Source of the DNA: Kitasatospora sp. NBC_00458
Lineage (GTDB): Bacteria > Actinomycetota > Actinomycetes > Streptomycetales > Streptomycetaceae
Length of the DNA: 64,000 bases
Reading direction: 5' to 3'
Assembly: GCF_036013975.1 (NCBI RefSeq)
Contig: NZ_CP107904.1
Location: 7,163,001 to 7,227,000 of the forward strand
Below, one piece after another: positions 10,274 to 18,550 of this stretch (positions within the stretch are counted from its first letter, which is position 1; each line of letters opens with the position of its first letter). The position numbers and the translations under genes are program-made. The notes under the pieces are model-generated. The model had not been told where the DNA came from and made no database searches. It saw nothing but the letters and a program-made list of their open reading frames with translations.

Positions 10274-10507
10274 CTGGTCCCGCTGTGCAGAATGCCCGGT
10301 GGATCGAGAGGGTTCCACGAGTTCTGCGTAACGCCCGGTCCGGGCCGGTGCGGCGGCCCGGACCGCGGGAGCGGCCGGTGAGGACCTGGTCAGGGGCTGC
10401 TTCGGGTGCGGTGCGGTGCGGGTGGGGCTCGGGTCGGCCGGTGGTTCCGGCGTGGTCGGGGCTCGGGTCGGGCTGCGGGGCTGCCGGGCTGTCGGGCAGC
10501 GGGGCCG

Positions 10508-11905
10508 TCAGGGCGGTGCGAGGTGGTCGAGGAACCAGTCGCGGGCCAGGTCGGCGACCCGGTCCAGGGTGCCCGGCTCCTCGAAGAGGTGGCCGGCGTG
10601 CGGCACCACCGCCAGCTCACTCTCGCAGCGCAGCCGCTCGCGCGCCCGGCGGTTGAGGTCGATGACCAGGCCGTCCCGGGCGCCGACGATCAGCAGGGTC
10701 GGCGCGGTGACGCGGGCCAGCCGCCCGGCTCCCGCGAGGTCGGGCCGACCGCCCCGGGACACCACCGCACCCACGCCGTCGCCGAGCCGGGCGGCGGTCC
10801 ACAGGGCGGCGGCGGCCCCGGTGCTCGCCCCGAACAGGCCGAGCGGGGCGGGACCGTCCCGGGCGGGCGGGTCCGTGGGCTGTTCCGCGGGCCGGTCTGC
10901 GGGCGGGTCCGTGGGCGGACCGGCGCGGAGGTCCGCGGACAGGTAGCCGGGCAGGCGGCGGGCGACGTCGGTCAGCCGGGTGCCGAGCAGCTCGACGTCG
11001 AAGACATTCCGCCGGTCCGGCTCCTCGTCCTCGGTGAGCAGGTCGAAGAGGAAGGTCGCCAGCCCGGCCCGGTTGAGGTGCGCGGCCACGTGCCGGTTGC
11101 GCGGGCTGCGCCGACCGCTGCCGCTGCCGTGCGCGAACACCACGAGGCCGCGCGCCCCGGACGGCACGGTCAGCCGGCCGGTCAGCCGGACGCCGCCGGC
11201 CGGGACGGCCAGGTCACGGTCGGACCCGACGGCGGCGCGGCCGGCACCCGCCCGGGCCCCGGCGGCCTCGGCGAGGTGGCGGAGGACCTCGGCGTCCCCG
11301 GTCTGGCCGAAGTCGGCGTAGAACTCGCCGATCGCGTAGAACGGCGACGGCGTCCCCACGCAGACCAGCTCGTCGGCGACGTCGCCCAGCCGGTCGGTCC
11401 AGTCGTCGGGGGCCACCGGAACGGCGAGCACCACCCTGGCCGCGCCCCGGGCCCGGACGATCAGGCAGGCCGCCCGCGCGGTCGAACCGGTGGCGATGCC
11501 GTCGTCGACCACGACCACCGTCCGCCCGCGCAGGTCCGCGGGCGGGCGGTCGCCCCGGTACCGGCGGGCCCGGCGCTCCAGCTCGGCGCGCTCCCGGGCC
11601 TCCACCTCGGCCAGTTGCCCGGGGGTGACCCCGGCCGGCCGCAGCACCTGGTCGTTGAGCACCCGTACGCCGTCCTCGCCGATCGCCCCCATGCCGAGCT
11701 CGGGCTGGTACGGGACACCGAGCTTGCGGATCACGCAGATGTCGAGCGGGGCGCCGAGCGCGGCCGCCACCTCGGCGGCCACCGGCACCCCGCCGCGCGG
11801 CAGGGCGACCACCACGGTGCCGGGGCCGCGCAGGTGGCCCAGGAGCGCGGCCAGCCGGCGGCCCGCGTCGGTGCGGTCGGCGAAGTGGGTTCCGGTGACG
11901 TGCAT
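10508..11905 (-). CDS. Phosphoribosyltransferase-alpha/beta-hydrolase fusion
   Basis: A 465-residue two-domain protein. Residues about 5-215 are a type I phosphoribosyltransferase domain with the PRPP loop RTVVVVDDGIATGSTARAA near 125. Residues about 235-465 are an alpha/beta-hydrolase (dienelactone-hydrolase-like) domain with VVFAHGSGSGR, nucleophile elbow LGLFGASTGAAAAL, acid VGARDGLV and histidine VPHAGHLFEEP. The two halves are joined by a short linker, and a Pro/Asp-rich insertion interrupts the hydrolase. Such fusions occur in actinobacteria but the natural substrate is unknown to me. ATG 11905 has GGAGG upstream. It is divergent from the cyclitol gene set. Confidence 0.85.
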   Translation of the reverse strand: MHVTGTHFADRTDAGRRLAALLGHLRGPGTVVVALPRGGVPVAAEVAAALGAPLDICVIRKLGVPYQPELGMGAIGEDGVRVLNDQVLRPAGVTPGQLAEVEARERAELERRARRYRGDRPPADLRGRTVVVVDDGIATGSTARAACLIVRARGAARVVLAVPVAPDDWTDRLGDVADELVCVGTPSPFYAIGEFYADFGQTGDAEVLRHLAEAAGARAGAGRAAVGSDRDLAVPAGGVRLTGRLTVPSGARGLVVFAHGSGSGRRSPRNRHVAAHLNRAGLATFLFDLLTEDEEPDRRNVFDVELLGTRLTDVARRLPGYLSADLRAGPPTDPPADRPAEQPTDPPARDGPAPLGLFGASTGAAAALWTAARLGDGVGAVVSRGGRPDLAGAGRLARVTAPTLLIVGARDGLVIDLNRRARERLRCESELAVVPHAGHLFEEPGTLDRVADLARDWFLDHLAPP

Positions 11906-12063
11906 GGTGCGGCCTCCGGCTTCCACCGTACGTCGGCGGGGCGGGCGGGCGGCGGCGCGGGGCGGCGCGGGGGCCGGGGCGAACCGTCCGGGGCGGGGCG
12001 GCCAGGCCCGGTGCGGTCCCGGGCGGGGGCGGGACACGGATGGGCCCGGTCGCCCGTGTGACC

Positions 12064-12088
12064 GGGACGGCGGGCACGTCAGCGTGGA
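12064..12088 (+). promoter_or_regulatory. Cluster element A: GGGAC-N14-CGTGGA
   Basis: First of four matching elements in this cluster (GGG(A/G)C, 14 bases, (C/G)GTGG(A/G)). Here GGGAC is at 12064-12068 and CGTGGA at 12083-12088, 64 bases before the cyclase GTG. The flanking bases also match element B over about 60 bases. The shape resembles an ECF-sigma promoter (-35 then -10) but could equally be an activator site. Confidence 0.6.
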
Positions 12089-12152
12089 GAGCGGTACGGC
12101 CGCCCGTCCTGCGTCCGGCCGTACCACCCGACCTGCGCGAAGGAGCTCCCCC

Positions 12153-13544
12153 GTGTCCATCCCCCACCCCCAGCACCGCGCGGCCGAGGCCGCCCGCAGC
12201 ACCCGAGGCATCCCCGGCGACCTCCCGGCCGCGCCGGGGCCGCACGCGGCAGGCCGCCATGTCGCCGGTCCCGACGCCGCAGGCCCCGGCCCCGCCGCCG
12301 CGCCCGCCCCTGCGGCCCCGGGCCCCGCCGCCCCCGGGCTGCACGCCACCGGCGACCCGGCGAACGGTGCCCCGGCCGCCGGCTGGACGGTCGCCACCGC
12401 GCTGCCCGTCAGCTACCGGGTCCGCTTCACCCCCGGCGTGCTGGACCCGCGGAACCCGGCGCTCGCCCGGGCCGGCGGACCGCCCGGCCGCCGGCTCGTG
12501 GTGGTCGACTCCCGGGTGCACGAGCTGCACGGCCACCGGCTCGACCGCTACCTGACCGCCCAGGGCGTCGAGTACGAGACGCTGGTCCTGCTCGCCCACG
12601 AGCAGGTGAAGACCATGGACTCGGTGTTCCAGGTCGCCGACCGGATGGACTCCTTCGGCATCTCCCGGCGCGGCGAACCCGTCATCGCCGTCGGCGGCGG
12701 CGTGCTGACCGACGTCGTCGGCCTCGCCTGCAGCCTGTACCGCCGCTCCACCCCGTTCGTCCGGGTGCCGACCACACTGATCGGACTGGTCGACGCGGGC
12801 GTCGGCGCCAAGACCGGCGTCAACCACGGCCGGCACAAGAACCGGCTCGGCACGTACCACCCGGCCGTCGACACCCTGCTCGACCCGGCCTTCCTCGCCA
12901 CCCTGGACCGGCGGCACCTCGGCAACGGGCTCGCCGAGATCCTCAAGGTCGCGCTGATCAAGGACCGCGACCTCTTCGAACTCCTGGACCGCTACGGCCG
13001 GCACCTCCTCGACCAGCGGTTCCAAGGCCCGCGCGTCGCCGCCGCGGTACTCGGCCGCGCCGTCCACGGCATGCTCCAGGAGCTCCAGCCCAACCTCTGG
13101 GAGCACCGGCTGGAACGCCTCATGGACTACGGCCACTCGTTCAGCCCGACCGTGGAGATGCGCGCCCTGCCCGAACTGCTGCACGGCGAGGCGGTCTGCG
13201 TCGACATGGCGCTCACCACCGTCGTCGCCCAGCGGCGCGGGCTGCTGGACGCCGCCCAGGGCGAACGGATCCTGCGGCTGATGCGGCGGCTCGAACTGCC
13301 CGTCTGGCACCCGCTGATCGAGCCGCTCACCCTGGGCGAGGCACTCGCCGACACCGTCCGCCACCGCGACGGGCGGCAGCGGCTGCCGCTGCCGTCCGGG
13401 ATCGGCTCCGGGGTCTTCGTCGACGACCTGGGCGTCCGCGAACTCGCCGAAGCGGCAGCGCGGTTGCGCACCTGGTCGGTGGCGGAGCGCTCGCGCGCGG
13501 GGGCGGCGTCCCGGGTGTGGGAGGGGAGTGGGACGCGTGCGTAG
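12153..13544 (+). CDS. Sedoheptulose-7-phosphate cyclase (2-epi-5-epi-valiolone synthase-like)
   Basis: A 463-residue member of the sugar-phosphate-cyclase branch of the dehydroquinate synthase superfamily. The NAD motif GGGVLTDVVG spans 181-190. VDAGVGAKTGVN is at 213-224, followed by HKNRLGTYHPA. The zinc ligands appear intact as Glu262 (GLAEILKVALIKD), His328 (MDYGHSFSPTVEM) and His344 (LLHGEAV). The DYGHSFSP motif is that of C7-cyclitol synthases, not of dehydroquinate synthase. Expected reaction: sedoheptulose 7-phosphate to an epi-valiolone. Residues 1-75 are an Ala/Pro/Gly-rich extension absent from the family. The GTG at 12153 has AAGGAG 7 bases upstream. Exact product (EEVS versus EVS or desmethyl-4-deoxygadusol) cannot be fixed by eye. 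Confidence 0.88.
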   Translation: MSIPHPQHRAAEAARSTRGIPGDLPAAPGPHAAGRHVAGPDAAGPGPAAAPAPAAPGPAAPGLHATGDPANGAPAAGWTVATALPVSYRVRFTPGVLDPRNPALARAGGPPGRRLVVVDSRVHELHGHRLDRYLTAQGVEYETLVLLAHEQVKTMDSVFQVADRMDSFGISRRGEPVIAVGGGVLTDVVGLACSLYRRSTPFVRVPTTLIGLVDAGVGAKTGVNHGRHKNRLGTYHPAVDTLLDPAFLATLDRRHLGNGLAEILKVALIKDRDLFELLDRYGRHLLDQRFQGPRVAAAVLGRAVHGMLQELQPNLWEHRLERLMDYGHSFSPTVEMRALPELLHGEAVCVDMALTTVVAQRRGLLDAAQGERILRLMRRLELPVWHPLIEPLTLGEALADTVRHRDGRQRLPLPSGIGSGVFVDDLGVRELAEAAARLRTWSVAERSRAGAASRVWEGSGTRA

Positions 13545-14307
13545 CGCGGTCGTGGTCGCGGACACCGGGGCACCGGCCGCCGTCCACGGGGTGCACGGCG
13601 CGGCCGGGACGACCCGGTGGACCTGCCTGGCCCGCAGGGCGGGGCTGACCGGGGCCTGGGAGGCCGTCGAGTGGGCGAGCGTCCCGGCCGGCGGGGTCAG
13701 CGGTGAGCACCTGCACACCCGGACCCGCGAGGTGTACGTGGTGCTGACGGGGGCGGGGGAGGTGACCCTCGACGGCCGGCCGTACCCGGTCCGGGCCGGC
13801 GACGCCGTGCTGACGGCGCTCGGCACCCGGCACGGGCTGCGCAACACCGGCACGGGGCCGCTGGAGTGGCTGGTGATCGAGCTGCCCGCCGAAACCCCCG
13901 CCGAACTCCCCGCCGGACCGCCGGCGGCGCACCCGGCCGTGGCGCCGGGAACGGCGCCGGAGACCGCCGCGGGCCGCTGCCGGCCCGTCGGCAGCACGGT
14001 GGTCACCGACCTGCGGCGGACCGGTCCGCTGGACCCGTCCGCGGTGATCGGCGGGCCGCTGCGCCTGCTGCACCACACCGGACTGTCGCCCGGCCGGCGG
14101 ACCGACCTCGTGGCGGACGGCGTGGAGCACACGGTGTTCGTCACCGGCGGGGGCGGCCGGACGAGCGTCGGGGGCGCCCGGGTGCCGCTGCGGCCCGGCA
14201 CCGCGCTCACCCTGCCGCACGGCACCGCGGCCGGTCTCGCCGCCGGACCGTCCGGACTGGCGTACGTGCACGCGGAGCTGGTGCTTCCGGGAGGTGGGCG
14301 GCGATGA
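13537..14307 (+). CDS. Bicupin protein: metal-binding cupin plus degenerate cupin domain
   Basis: A 256-residue protein. Residues about 25-120 are a canonical cupin: motif 1 is GEHLHTRTREVYVVLTGAG (HxH...E...G) and motif 2 ends GTRHGLRNTG, so the metal site looks intact. Residues about 150-255 are a second beta-rich domain beginning STVVTDLRRTGPLDPS that lacks the histidines and is clearly homologous to the separate protein at 16345-16917. GTG 13537 is chosen because GAGGGGAG lies 8 bases upstream; it overlaps the cyclase gene by 8 bases. Probably an isomerase, epimerase or dioxygenase acting on a cyclitol intermediate; not demonstrated. Confidence 0.8.
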   Translation: MRSAVVVADTGAPAAVHGVHGAAGTTRWTCLARRAGLTGAWEAVEWASVPAGGVSGEHLHTRTREVYVVLTGAGEVTLDGRPYPVRAGDAVLTALGTRHGLRNTGTGPLEWLVIELPAETPAELPAGPPAAHPAVAPGTAPETAAGRCRPVGSTVVTDLRRTGPLDPSAVIGGPLRLLHHTGLSPGRRTDLVADGVEHTVFVTGGGGRTSVGGARVPLRPGTALTLPHGTAAGLAAGPSGLAYVHAELVLPGGGRR

Positions 14308-14708
14308 TCGTCACCGGAACCGGCGGGCCCCGGCTGCTGCTGGGCCCGGGCGTCCAGCGGATCCGCACCCGCTGCCTCGCCCGCCGGGGCATGCTGCACA
14401 GCGAGTGCGAGGCGTTCGAGCACGTGCGGCTCGGCCCCCGCGTCTGCTACGACCTCGCCGGACGCGGGTCCACCGAAGCCGCCTGGTACGTGCTGCGCGG
14501 CCCGGTGTCGCTGGTCGACCGTCCCGGGCGGCCGCTGCGCCTGCTCGACCGGGGCGCCCTCGTCCTCGCTCCGCGCGGGGAGTCCGTCCACCTGCACGGC
14601 GGGCCGTTCGGTGCGGAGCTGCTCTGCCTGACCGTCCTGCCGGCGCGGGTCAGCGGGGCGCTGCCGGAGCGGCGGCCGGAGGTCGGCGGGGCCCGCACCG
14701 ACGGATGA
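14304..14708 (+). CDS. Small degenerate cupin-like protein (copy Y1)
   Basis: A 134-residue beta-rich protein. The segment IRTRCLARRGMLHSECEAFEH, then AAWYVLRG and LLDRGALVLAPRG, reads as a cupin barrel in which the HxH metal residues are missing. It is homologous along its length to the protein at 16914-17324 (shared MIVT start, RCLARR, ESF/EAF-DH/EH, YVLRG, GAE-LCL). Its ATG overlaps the stop of the bicupin gene (ATGA), with GGAGG 9 bases upstream, so the two are co-translated. A structural or ligand-binding role is more likely than metal catalysis. Confidence 0.75.
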   Translation: MIVTGTGGPRLLLGPGVQRIRTRCLARRGMLHSECEAFEHVRLGPRVCYDLAGRGSTEAAWYVLRGPVSLVDRPGRPLRLLDRGALVLAPRGESVHLHGGPFGAELLCLTVLPARVSGALPERRPEVGGARTDG

Positions 14709-14853
14709 CGGGCGGACGGGGGACGGGCGGGAAAGGCCGACCGCCCTGGCCCGGTCCTCCCTCCCGCCCGGGTGCCCGGGCCGTCCCGGCACCCGGGCGG
14801 GACGGAGCCCGGATCCGGTCGGGGCGTGGTCGGGCCCGGCGGCTCAGGCGCCC

Positions 14854-14878
14854 GGGGCCGCGGGCGCCGCACGGTGGG
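14854..14878 (+). promoter_or_regulatory. Cluster element D: GGGGC-N14-GGTGGG
   Basis: Same architecture as elements A-C, with GGGGC at 14854-14858 and GGTGGG at 14873-14878, 30 bases before the ATG of the dehydroquinate-synthase-fold gene. It is the most diverged of the four; flanks still match element B (CGGGCGCC-CA). Confidence 0.45.
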
Positions 14879-14908
14879 TCTGCGAGCCCGATCGGGAGGA
14901 GGCCCACC

Positions 14909-16027
14909 ATGCACAGCGACGTCCGGCTCGACCGGCGGATCCAGGCCGGTGCCGCGAACATCACCCTGGCGGTCCGCAGCGGCGAGGCGTCCTGGGCCGA
15001 ACTCGGCGGACGGCTCGCCGGGTTCGCCGCCGACCGCTTCGTCCTCCTGACGGACGGCACGGCGTCCGCCGGCCACCTGGCCCGGGTGCGCGGCCTCGCC
15101 GCCGCCCAGGCCCCCAGTACCGTCCACGACCTGCGGGACGGCCCGCTCCCGGGCGGCTCGGCCCCGACCGGCCGGACCGTCCTCATCGCCGTCGGCGGGG
15201 AGCGGGCCTGCGGCGTCGAGGCCGACGTCCGGGTGCCGACCGACCTCGCCACCGCCTGCGGCCCGGCCCTCGCCGCGCACCGCCCCGACCCGGCGGGCGA
15301 CGGCGGCGGGAGCCTCGCCGGCTCCGCACCCGCCCTGGTCTGGGTCCGCGCGGACCTGCTCGCCGCCCGCCCGGCCCCGGAGACCCGGGCAGGGATGGTC
15401 GCCGTCATCCGCCACGTCCTCGCCGTCTGCCCGGCGCAGTACGGGCCGCTGGCCGCCGTCCTCGACCCCGGGGCCCGGTACGGCGAGCAGGCCGTCACCG
15501 CGCTGCTCGCGATCTGCGCGGACGCCCGCGCCGCCCTGGTCTGCTTCGACCCGTACGAGACCGGCCCGGCCCTCGCGCTCGGCTACGGCCGGAGCCTCGG
15601 CCGGGCCCTGCGGACCGTCGCGGGCCCGGCCCTCGCACCGGGCGACGCCGAGGCCCTGGGCCTGCTGCTCGCCGCCCGCGTCGCCTTCCTGCTCGGCCTG
15701 TCGGACGGCGCGGCCGCCTGGTCCCACCACGAGCTGCTGGCCCGGAACGGTTCGCCGACCGCGCTGCCCGCCGGCGTGGACCCGGACCGCCTCGCCGACG
15801 CCGTCACCGGCGCCGCCGACCCCGGTCTGCTGCTGCTCGCCGAGCTCGGGCACCCGTACTGCGCCGACGGACGGCTGCTCAGCCCGGTGGGCGGCGCCGT
15901 GCTGCGGGCCGCCGCCCGGAGCCTGGGCGTGCGGGCCGCGCTTCCGCACAGCCGGGCCGCCGCACCGGACGCCCGGCCGGCCGAGGACCAGCTGCCCGTC
16001 CCGGCCGCGCTGTGCAGCGCCGCGTGA
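14909..16027 (+). CDS. Dehydroquinate-synthase-fold protein lacking all zinc ligands (probable pseudoenzyme)
   Basis: A 372-residue protein. By-eye alignment to dehydroquinate/2-deoxy-scyllo-inosose synthases is good in several blocks: RFVLLTDGTASAGHLARV (nucleotide side), TVLIAVGG, VRVPTDL, VWVRADLLAARPAPETRAGMVAVIRHVL, CFDPYETGPALALGYGRSLGRALR and PGDAEALGLLLAARVAFLLGL. The family's zinc ligands are replaced: AEVIKHG Glu is Ala165, GHTxGHA histidines are Arg228 and Arg232, and LHGEA His is Pro244. The GGGVxGD NAD loop and the KTGVN segment are shortened or absent. The reading frame is intact with clean codon bias and a GGAGGA ribosome site 8 bases before ATG 14909, so it is maintained. Likely partner or regulator of the true cyclase. 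Confidence 0.75.
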   Translation: MHSDVRLDRRIQAGAANITLAVRSGEASWAELGGRLAGFAADRFVLLTDGTASAGHLARVRGLAAAQAPSTVHDLRDGPLPGGSAPTGRTVLIAVGGERACGVEADVRVPTDLATACGPALAAHRPDPAGDGGGSLAGSAPALVWVRADLLAARPAPETRAGMVAVIRHVLAVCPAQYGPLAAVLDPGARYGEQAVTALLAICADARAALVCFDPYETGPALALGYGRSLGRALRTVAGPALAPGDAEALGLLLAARVAFLLGLSDGAAAWSHHELLARNGSPTALPAGVDPDRLADAVTGAADPGLLLLAELGHPYCADGRLLSPVGGAVLRAAARSLGVRAALPHSRAAAPDARPAEDQLPVPAALCSAA

Positions 16028-16267
16028 GCTGCCTGCCGGGGTGCGGCGCCGACCCGGCGCCGCACCCCGGCTTCGTTCGTCGTCCCGGCCCGGTGCCGCC
16101 GCCGGCCCGCGCCGGGTCCGGACGCCGCGCCGACCCGGGCCGGTGCAGGCCGGGGCGGTGCGGCCCGCGCCGCGGACGCCGCCCGGTCCCGCGCCGCCCC
16201 GGGACCGGCGCCGTCCGCGGACCCGGCCCCGGGCAGGAGCAGGACGGGACCGGGCTCCCGTGCGGCC

Positions 16268-16292
16268 GGGACGGCGGGCGCCACATCGTGGA
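16268..16292 (+). promoter_or_regulatory. Cluster element B: GGGAC-N14-CGTGGA
   Basis: GGGAC at 16268-16272 and CGTGGA at 16287-16292, 52 bases before ATG 16345. It and its flanks are nearly identical in layout to element A. The remainder of the 16028-16344 gap shows GC-rich inverted segments and no gene. Confidence 0.6.
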
Positions 16293-16344
16293 GGTCGGAA
16301 GCGGCCCGGCCACGGACCGCCGGACAGCAGAAGGAGTCCTCGTC

Positions 16345-16917
16345 ATGACGGGCACCGTCATCACCGACCTCCGCCGACGCGGCGCGGTCGACCCCAGCCG
16401 GGTGCTGACCGGACCGCTCCGCGTCGTCGGTCTGCAGTGGCTCGACCCGGGCCGCAGCGCCGAGGTCGCCGCCGAGGGCGTCGAGCGCGCCCTCTACATC
16501 ACGGCCGGTTCGGGTACCGCCACCGTTCCCGGCTCCGAGTCGTCGACGGTCCCCGACGCAGGGATCCCGCTGGTCGAGGGCACGGCCGTGACGCTGCCGC
16601 TCGGCGCGCGCACCGTGCTCACCGCGGGCACGGCCGGCCTGGAGTACTTCCACGCCGTCCTCGCCGTCGTCGGCCACCCGGGCGGCGCCACCGCCCACCC
16701 GGCCGCCGAGCGCCCCACCACCGGCGGCCACCCGGACCACCCGGACCACCGGGAGAACCCGGACCACCCCGGTCATCCCGTCCACCCCGTCCCCCCGGAG
16801 AACCGCGGGACCAGGGAGCGCGGCGACGCGGCGGACCGCGCCGACGGCGCGCGCCGCCCGGGCGACCCGGACCACCCCGAGAACCCCCACAGCCCGAAGG
16901 GAGGCGAGCCCCGGTGA
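16345..16917 (+). CDS. Degenerate cupin-like protein with His/Pro-rich tail (copy X2)
   Basis: A 190-residue protein. Residues 1-112 match the C-terminal domain of the bicupin protein at 13537-14307 (V-TDLRR-G--DPS-V--GPLR, then GVE--LYIT-G and a Leu/Gly-rich strand set). It has no visible HxH metal motif. Residues about 112-190 are a disordered tail with about ten histidines in DHP/GHP repeats. ATG 16345 has AAGGAG 8 bases upstream, and a cluster element precedes it. The stop overlaps the next start (GTGA). The tail could bind metal or simply be low-complexity drift; function unknown. Confidence 0.72.
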   Translation: MTGTVITDLRRRGAVDPSRVLTGPLRVVGLQWLDPGRSAEVAAEGVERALYITAGSGTATVPGSESSTVPDAGIPLVEGTAVTLPLGARTVLTAGTAGLEYFHAVLAVVGHPGGATAHPAAERPTTGGHPDHPDHRENPDHPGHPVHPVPPENRGTRERGDAADRADGARRPGDPDHPENPHSPKGGEPR

Positions 16918-17324
16918 TCGTCACCACCGCGACGGCCTCGGCCGCCGTCATCCTCGGCCCGAACGGCGAACGCGTGCGACTGCGCTGCCTGGCGCGCCGC
17001 TCCATGCTCGCCAGCGCCTGCGAATCCTTCGACCACCTGCGACTCAGCCCCGGCGCCCGCCACGCGCTGGCGGGGGAGCCCGGGACGGAGACCGTCCTCT
17101 ACGTCCTGCGCGGCTCCCTGCTCATCGGCCGGACCGCCGACGAGCCGGACCACCTGGCCGTCGACGGCGATCTGCTCCTGGCGACCCGGGGCCGTGAACT
17201 CCGGCTGGAGGCAGGCCCGGTCGGCGCCGAGGTGCTCTGCCTCAGCCTCGCCGCGGCCCGTCGCACCACCGCGACCAGGGAGTCCCTGGCCCGGCGGCGC
17301 GCCGAACGACGGACCCGGCCGTGA
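16914..17324 (+). CDS. Small degenerate cupin-like protein (copy Y2)
   Basis: A 136-residue paralogue of the protein at 14304-14708: MIVT start, RLRCLARRSMLASACESFDHLRLSP, VLYVLRGSLLIG, GDLLLATRG and GAEVLCLSL. As in the other copy, the cupin metal histidines are missing. It starts with GTG overlapping the stop of the preceding gene and ends overlapping the GTG of the dehydrogenase gene. The X2-Y2 pair therefore repeats the X1 domain-Y1 order found at 13.5-14.7 kb. Confidence 0.75.
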   Translation: MIVTTATASAAVILGPNGERVRLRCLARRSMLASACESFDHLRLSPGARHALAGEPGTETVLYVLRGSLLIGRTADEPDHLAVDGDLLLATRGRELRLEAGPVGAEVLCLSLAAARRTTATRESLARRRAERRTRP

Positions 17325-18550
17325 CCGGCCGCCCCGCCGAGCCGGGCCGGGGGCGGGGGCGGGCCGCCGCGCCCACCGGGACCATGACCGCGCTGCGGTT
17401 CGAAGCGCCGCACCGGGTCGCCCTCGCCCGGGTGCCCCGGCCGGCGGCGCCGGGACCGGACGAGGTCACCGTGCGCACCTCGCTGGTCGGCCTGTGCGGC
17501 ACCGACCTGGAACTGTTCCACGGCACCGCCGCCTACCTGCGGGACGGCAGGGCCGGCTACCCGCTCGTCCCGGGGCACGAGTGGTGCGGAACGGTCACCG
17601 AAGTCGGCGGCGGCGTCACCGGGTTCGCGCCCGGCGACCGCGTGGTCGGCCACACCATGGTGCACTGCGGCCTCTGCCGGATGTGTCGTCGCGGCCGCCG
17701 CCCGCTCTGCGAACGCCTCACCGAGGTCGGCCTCTACGGCCGTCCGGGTGCCGCGGCCCGCTACGTGGTCCTGCCCGAGCGCTCGCTCTCCCCGGTCCCC
17801 GACGAAGTGCCGGACCGGGCGGCCGTGTTGGTCGAACCCGCGGTCACCGTGGTGGCCGGTCTGGAGCGGACGTGCTGCGGGCTCGGCGACCGGGTGGTCG
17901 TGCTCGGCACCGGCACGATCGGTCTGCTCGCCGTCCAACTCGCCGCCCGCCTGGGCGAGTCGGTCGACGTGGTCGGCATCGACCCGGCCGGGCGGGAACT
18001 CGCGCTGCGGTGCGGCGCGCGCCGTGCCCTGACCCCCGAGCAGGCGCGCGCCGCCGGCGCCCGCTACTTGCTCGCGGTCGAGGCCTCCGGGGCGGCCGAG
18101 GCGTTCGGGCTCGGCCTGTCCCTGCTCGAACCGGGCGGACGGCTCGCGGTGATCGGTGTGGCAGGACGGCCGTGCCCGGACTTCGACCCCGGCCAACTCG
18201 CGCTGCGCGGACTGGAGGTGACGGGTGTCCGGCACGGCCTCGACCACTACGACCGCACGCTCCGGCTGTTCCGTGACGGCGTGCTGGCGGCGGAGCCGCT
18301 GATCGCGGCGGTCCTCCCGCCGGCCGCCGGCCCGGAGGCGTTCCGGATGCTCGCCGAGGGGCGCAGCGGGCCGCCCAAGATCCTGCTCGACTTCGGCGCG
18401 GACGGCCCGGCCCCGTTCGTCCCCCGCCCGGCCGCCCCGGCGTCACGGCCTTCCCCCGCCCCCGCCCCCGCGCCCGCCCTCGCCCCCGCGCCCGCGCCAC
18501 GGTCCGGCCCGGCCGCCACGACTCCCGCCGCCCAAGGAGACCCCGCGTGA
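17321..18550 (+). CDS. Zinc-dependent medium-chain alcohol dehydrogenase
   Basis: About 409 residues (or 388 from ATG 17384, where MTALRFEAPH resembles the family start; GTG 17321 is favoured only by its stop-start overlap). Catalytic zinc motif GLCGTDLELFHG and PGHEWCGTV, structural zinc cysteines HCGLCRMCRRGRRPLCE, and Rossmann motif VVVLGTGTIGLLAVQLAA are all present. It probably oxidises or reduces a cyclitol hydroxyl. In characterised C7-cyclitol pathways an enzyme of this family performs such a step. After about residue 365 the protein runs into a Pro/Ala tail of some 40 residues unlike the family. Confidence 0.85.
   Translation: MTGRPAEPGRGRGRAAAPTGTMTALRFEAPHRVALARVPRPAAPGPDEVTVRTSLVGLCGTDLELFHGTAAYLRDGRAGYPLVPGHEWCGTVTEVGGGVTGFAPGDRVVGHTMVHCGLCRMCRRGRRPLCERLTEVGLYGRPGAAARYVVLPERSLSPVPDEVPDRAAVLVEPAVTVVAGLERTCCGLGDRVVVLGTGTIGLLAVQLAARLGESVDVVGIDPAGRELALRCGARRALTPEQARAAGARYLLAVEASGAAEAFGLGLSLLEPGGRLAVIGVAGRPCPDFDPGQLALRGLEVTGVRHGLDHYDRTLRLFRDGVLAAEPLIAAVLPPAAGPEAFRMLAEGRSGPPKILLDFGADGPAPFVPRPAAPASRPSPAPAPAPALAPAPAPRSGPAATTPAAQGDPA

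Noticed and set aside
11214..14792. A 1192-codon minus-strand frame opposite the cyclase and cupins
   Set aside because: No ribosome site, no recognisable domain; the plus-strand genes have clear motifs and coupled starts.
14909..16027. A functional second dehydroquinate or 2-deoxy-scyllo-inosose synthase
   Set aside because: All zinc ligands and the KTGVN segment are missing in the alignment, so catalysis of that type is unlikely.
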